Assembly: GCA_029204225.1 (NCBI GenBank)
Contig: CM055098.1
Coordinates: 14,710,533 to 14,774,532 of the forward strand
DNA length: 64,000 bases
Reading direction: 5' to 3'
Source: Diphasiastrum complanatum
Taxonomy: Eukaryota; Streptophyta; Lycopodiopsida; Lycopodiales; Lycopodiaceae
Positions 60,240 to 64,000 of the stretch are shown in pieces. Numbering within the stretch: position 1 is the stretch's first letter; each line of letters starts with the position of its first letter. Made by a program: the position numbers and the translations under genes. The notes below the pieces were generated by a model. That model saw nothing but the letters and a program-made list of their open reading frames with translations. It had not been told where the DNA came from and searched no databases.

Positions 60240-61140
60240 TTGTTTTTTGAAAGACATATATAATTAAAAATTGCACACAAAACATAAAAACATAAATAAC
60301 TTTTAAAAACAGAAAATTGAAAATTAGTAAAATTAAATGATGAATAACACTAAACGTCTACTAAACAAAAATCATAAATTTATAAAACCCAAAAATAAAT
60401 AAAAAAAAACAAATTACAAGAATAAACAAATTGAAAGAAATTAAAAGAATATACAAATAGTATTACATAATCATAACATTAATAGATTAAATATTAAAAA
60501 AAAAAGTGAATAAACTTTAAAAAATAAAATAACTTTAATAATACAAAGAAAACTGAATATAATCAGAATAATTATAAAATAACTAGAAAAACATATCAAT
60601 AAAAAAAATAATATAACTATTAACAAATCATAAAAAAACTCGAATATATCTATTAATAAATCATAAAAATTTAATAAACTGATTATTTACTAAAATATTC
60701 AAATAGAACTCTAAATAAATAAAATACAAAATAACACAATAAATTAGATATATAAAAATGGAATACAACAAAATAAACTCTCAAAATAAATGTATCAATA
60801 ATATAATTAAAAAATAAAATCACAAAAAATAATTAAACAAATACAATAAAATAAAAAAATTAATGAGAATAAAAAAGTACAAAACATATTAAAAAATTAA
60901 CTAAAAAATAGTTACTATTTTCAAAAAAAATAAAAAAAAAATCTATAAAGCTAAGAAAAAAACAAAAACTTTAAAAGAATAATGAAAAATATTAATGCAA
61001 GTTACAAGAAAAAAAAGCCTTTAAAGTCAAGGACTAAGGGCCTTGGGCTAAGGACTAATCGCCTACGGTCATGGCATTGGTCCAAGGGCAAAGAGTCAAG
61101 GGCTGAGGTTTTTACGTCACCTCACACATTCTCTCTCTAA
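60240..61140. repeat. Extreme A-rich tract, about 0.8-0.9 kb
   Basis: From 60250 to about 61010 the plus strand is made almost wholly of A and T, with strong A bias and AATAAA/TAAAA words. There is no open frame of note. A short GC-balanced repeat (AAGGCTAAGGACTAA words) follows at 61020-61090. Confidence 0.8.
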
Positions 61141-61145
61141 AATAA

Positions 61146-61148
61146 TTT

Positions 61149-61199
<51 letters not shown>
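61146..61199. repeat. (TA)n microsatellite
   Basis: A pure TA run of about 50 bp. A G-run (GGGGGGGGG) occurs near 61487-61496. Confidence 0.95.
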
Positions 61200-61201
<2 letters not shown>

Positions 61202-61559
61202 AACAAATACAGAAACCCATATGGAATGCACATAATCTGTTTTGTGGGTAGAACCAACATAAACCCCTTTTTTTTTTTCGAAAAATATGAAATAAAATGC
61301 AAAAAAATGTAAAAAGAATAAGGTACATAAAAACCCTGATATAGCATCTAAAAGCAAAAAAAACCCGAACCGGTTCCGTGGGAACATAGATATGTGTATA
61401 TCTTTTTAGATAGTGGAATAGAGAACCTATGCTTTTTCCCTTATAACACAACAAAAGAATCCTAGTCAACGAATACGATGGCCTTGGGGGGGGGGGTGGT
61501 GTGGGTGGCGGGGGTGGAAATGGACAAAGGGACAAGCGGCTGCAAGGAATCCCTCACCC

Positions 61560-63117
61560 TCCTCCCTCTTCGACTTATTTATTTTTATATGCAATAGCAA
61601 TACTAATACCGCTACAACAAAGTAAGTAGAAGAAGAAAGGAAAGGAGGAGGACGAGCAGGAGGAGGAGGAGGAGGACGAGCAGGCGTTATTGTCTCTTGA
61701 TCTTCTTGTGCGCTGCTGAGCTAAGGACGAGATACACAAGTGCATGACAGATCGGGGTGTTTGATTGACTGATTGATTTCATAAGAAGATCGATCACAGA
61801 ATGGCTACACACAGAGAGAGATAGAGACACAGCAGCGGCGACCTCTGACGTTTGTGAAGCACATGTATGTACATTGCAAGTGAGCTTTTGGAAGCGTCAC
61901 TTCCGACTATATTTCTCTGTTTCAGCGTATCATTTGCTGTTGTATGATTTGTTTGGCATCTAAGCTCGCGTTGTCGCCTCAGACCCTGCTTGACCAGGGT
62001 ATCATATCTTAAGAATAAGCCAGCTTGAAATTTGTATGAAATAAGTGTTATGTATCTGTCTCTATATGTATCATTGGAGGTCGTGAAAGTGGTGATTCAG
62101 GAGAAGGCGCTTGGAAGTTTCAAATAAGACCTAAAAAGAGCAGCTCACAGATTTGTTGTACTTCTAGGTTCTGAGACGCAGTTGGCAGGAGCTAAATCTG
62201 TGCGGCTGCTACCAACATCATAAATGCAAACAAGATTACAGTGATTGGACTCAAGCCGCGTTCATTTCGCCCGTATTTATTTGGTAAATTTTGTGAAAGG
62301 TGGAACACACTAGAGGCACAATATATTCGTTGCTCATGGCATTTCTGGAGCGTTTGGCGAATTTCGCTTTAATAGGTTGGTAAATTCTATTTTTTCCGTA
62401 TCTTACGCAAGGGTGCCTTAAACACAGTGTACTCGAGAACTTTATCCATTTTCTTGTCTTTTTTAGCAATTTTGTTGTTCCTGGTAAGCACAGAAGCTGC
62501 AAATCTCATGCTTACAAATAGTAGTATTACATGTAAAGACGATGACAGTCCATGGCATCTGCACGTTTCTACTAACATGATTATTGTGCACATTTGTGCG
62601 TTACTGTCAGCTTACAGATTGTTTACTGGATACTTCAGGTAGCACTCCATGATAATTGTCCTTCATGTGGAAATTTCAGACAGATGGCAGAGGCTGGAAG
62701 ATTGCAAGATGGCGCATTCAAGTGCCATGTTCTTGATATTTTATGCATTCTTAGTGGTCTATGTGTGGTGGTCAATCTCAGTACAATGTGTCGTTATTAA
62801 GCATATATTGAAATCTAAAGCTGTTAGTGCCCTCTTCGTGCTATAACTGGAAAACTTTATACTCTGATTAGCTTGGGTCAAGGAGCTTAGCTGAAATAAC
62901 AAAAATCGGAGCTTTATTGAGGCAGAAAATCAAGTATTGATACTTGATTGCGGGTACTGCTTTTTTCAGAGAAATATGGATCCATTTGCAGTGAAAACAA
63001 TCAACGTTACAAGTTTACTCTATCCAACTAAATGGGAAGGCACCTAAGATCACAAAGAAAAACATAGGAGTAGAGTCTAAGACTAGAGAGTGCTACAAGC
63101 TAACTTGCACCGGAACG
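61560..63117. other. Unassigned region with purine-rich GGA repeat
   Basis: AGGAGGAGGACGAGCAGG-type purine repeats lie at 61630-61685. Beyond them the composition becomes gene-like (less AT bias), but no frame has a recognisable domain and none starts with a convincing ATG. It could be untranslated sequence or an intron of a gene not otherwise visible. Confidence 0.3.
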
Positions 63118-63487
63118 TTGTTCGGGACTGTAATAGATCCTAACACCACAGTAGGGCAAACACTAACTGATCCACCCAACCTTGCCTACTCCCTGATATA
63201 GAGTAAGCCCCTCCTAGCCCAGTGTGAGGACTGGTAGCATGCAACTGCCAAGTGTCGGCCATGTGGCACTGACGTGGCCGACTGCACGTCGGGACCCAAC
63301 TGGGGGCCCTATCCTGCTGACAGGGTCCCTAGGCTGTGTTAGGCCCGCCATGGCTATGGACCGTGCTGGGGCACACTACTCACACTGTCTTGCCCTGTTG
63401 GTCATGTACGCTGGACACGACCCTGACTGTGGTATCTGACCTATCTGTGTTCTCTAGGGTTCGGCACTGGTTACGAGCTCGTAACAC
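63118..63487 (-). repeat. 3' LTR of chromodomain gypsy element
   Basis: On the minus strand it begins TGTTACGAGCTCGTAACC, right after the purine tract AAGGGGGAGGGAG (63488-63500), and ends near 63118 (CCGAACA). It contains the segments shared with the solo LTR at 24246. The left limit is the best TG/CA candidate, not proven. Confidence 0.65.
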
Positions 63488-63497
63488 TCCCTCCCCC

Positions 63498-64000
63498 TTA
63501 AGAACCGTCTTGGTCCTCTAAGACAAAGTCTGGAAAAATCTTGCGAAGGACGCTGCCTCTTTCCCAAGTGGCATTCTCAACAGGCTGATCATTCCACTTG
63601 ACCAGATATTCTCGGTATAGAGTATGACGAGTCTGCGTCTCTCTACTATCAAGAATTTCCTCTGGTTCATGTGGAGGTTGTTGAGGATCCAATGGGAGAA
63701 CTAGAACACTGTCCCCTACCAGATTATCTGATCTGGTTAAGGCTTTTCGTAACTGACTTACATGAAAAACTGGAAAAACCTTACTGCTGTGTGGGAGTTC
63801 TAGTTCATAGGTGACCTCGCCTAGTCTCCTACTGATGGTAAAGGGACCACAATACCTTGGAGACAACTTAGCACACACTCCTGATTTGAGGGTTTTAGAG
63901 TCAACTGGGACTCTCAAGTAGACTTTCTCACCAGTGGAGAACTGCACATCCCGTCTGTGTGGATCTGCATAATGCCTGGCTCGATCCTGGGATTGTCTAA
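63498..64000 (-). CDS. Ty3/gypsy integrase C-terminus with chromodomain (partial)
   Basis: The frame is open from the window edge (RQSQDRARHYADPHRRDVQF) to the stop at 63498. In order it shows the GPY/F-type module (GEKVYLRVPVDSKT, LSPRYCGPFTISRR, YELELPHSSKVFPVFHVSQL) and then a chromodomain (EEILDSRETQTRHTLYREYL, VKWNDQPVENATWE). This is the typical 3' end of plant chromovirus polyproteins. The chromodomain may guide integration to modified chromatin. No lesion is visible in the part present, and a polypurine tract and LTR follow directly. The element continues beyond the window. Confidence 0.9.
   Translation of the reverse strand, partial: RQSQDRARHYADPHRRDVQFSTGEKVYLRVPVDSKTLKSGVCAKLSPRYCGPFTISRRLGEVTYELELPHSSKVFPVFHVSQLRKALTRSDNLVGDSVLVLPLDPQQPPHEPEEILDSRETQTRHTLYREYLVKWNDQPVENATWERGSVLRKIFPDFVLEDQDGS

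Noticed and set aside
61980-62010. MicroRNA-like hairpin ACCCTG...CAGGGT
   Set aside because: The stem is only six base pairs and no extended foldback or known microRNA sequence is present.
62427-62642. Small secreted peptide with a hydrophobic start (FLAILLFLVSTEAA)
   Set aside because: No ATG starts the frame in a supported context, no domain follows, and similar hydrophobic runs arise by chance in AT-rich DNA.

Overview
The window is nuclear DNA from a land plant with a large, transposon-rich genome. The evidence is GT-AG introns, six or more Ty1/copia elements primed by initiator tRNA-Met, a chromodomain Ty3/gypsy element, plant-type hAT transposases, long GA/CT microsatellites and a plant-type thymidine kinase gene. 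The very long, TE-filled intron would suit a fern, lycophyte or gymnosperm, but no gene here fixes the taxon. No bacterial or organellar gene order is visible.

The only confidently intact host gene is thymidine kinase (TK), minus strand, 45344 down to 22336. Four exons (44785-45344, 44174-44315, 23947-24068, 22336-22582) join in phase into a 356-residue open protein with every TK motif and a transit-peptide-like N-terminus. Intron 2 is about 20.1 kb. It holds a solo LTR, an old repeat split by hAT element 1 (25710-30890, 8-bp target duplication), and a Penelope-like reverse transcriptase relic split by a copia element (32160-37049) and by hAT element 2 (38538 to about 43490). Intron 3 holds a 169-bp hAT-like MITE with a perfect 8-bp target duplication and a 76-79-bp minisatellite.

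Left of TK: an Ulp1-like (C48) cysteine protease gene or relic (1-1402, +); faint minus-strand exon-like pieces (1.7-3.0 kb); a degenerate ~83-bp tandem array built on an 18-bp palindrome (4.78-6.08 kb); a foldback-like repeat cluster (7.96-8.54 kb); two phase-compatible minus-strand exons of an unknown gene (8.7-9.05 kb); an unknown plus-strand gene with a run of small phase-0 exons (11.3-12.95 kb); a truncated minus-strand copia (14.3-16.4 kb); and a solo LTR with a 5-bp duplication (17994-18814).

Right of TK: the promoter region with a telo-box, then nested copia elements. Copia 3 (47116-52475, -) lies in the gag leader of copia 4 (46025-53400, +). Copia 6 (56150-58756, -) lies in gag of copia 5 (54863-58975, +), which belongs to the same family as copia 4. 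A GC-rich palindromic minisatellite (58985-59935) and an extreme A/T-rich tract (60.24-61.14 kb) follow. The window ends in the 3' part of a chromodomain gypsy element.

The strongest novelty candidate is the hAT group. Elements 1 and 2 have homologous bodies and near-identical six-exon transposase genes, but different terminal blocks. Each block is built from its own CG-centred palindrome (GAATCGCGATTC in one, GAAACGCRTTTC in the other), and the MITE has a third (CGTTCCGGAACG). The zinc-finger sequences differ at two adjacent residues, which raises the possibility that finger and terminus specificity change together.
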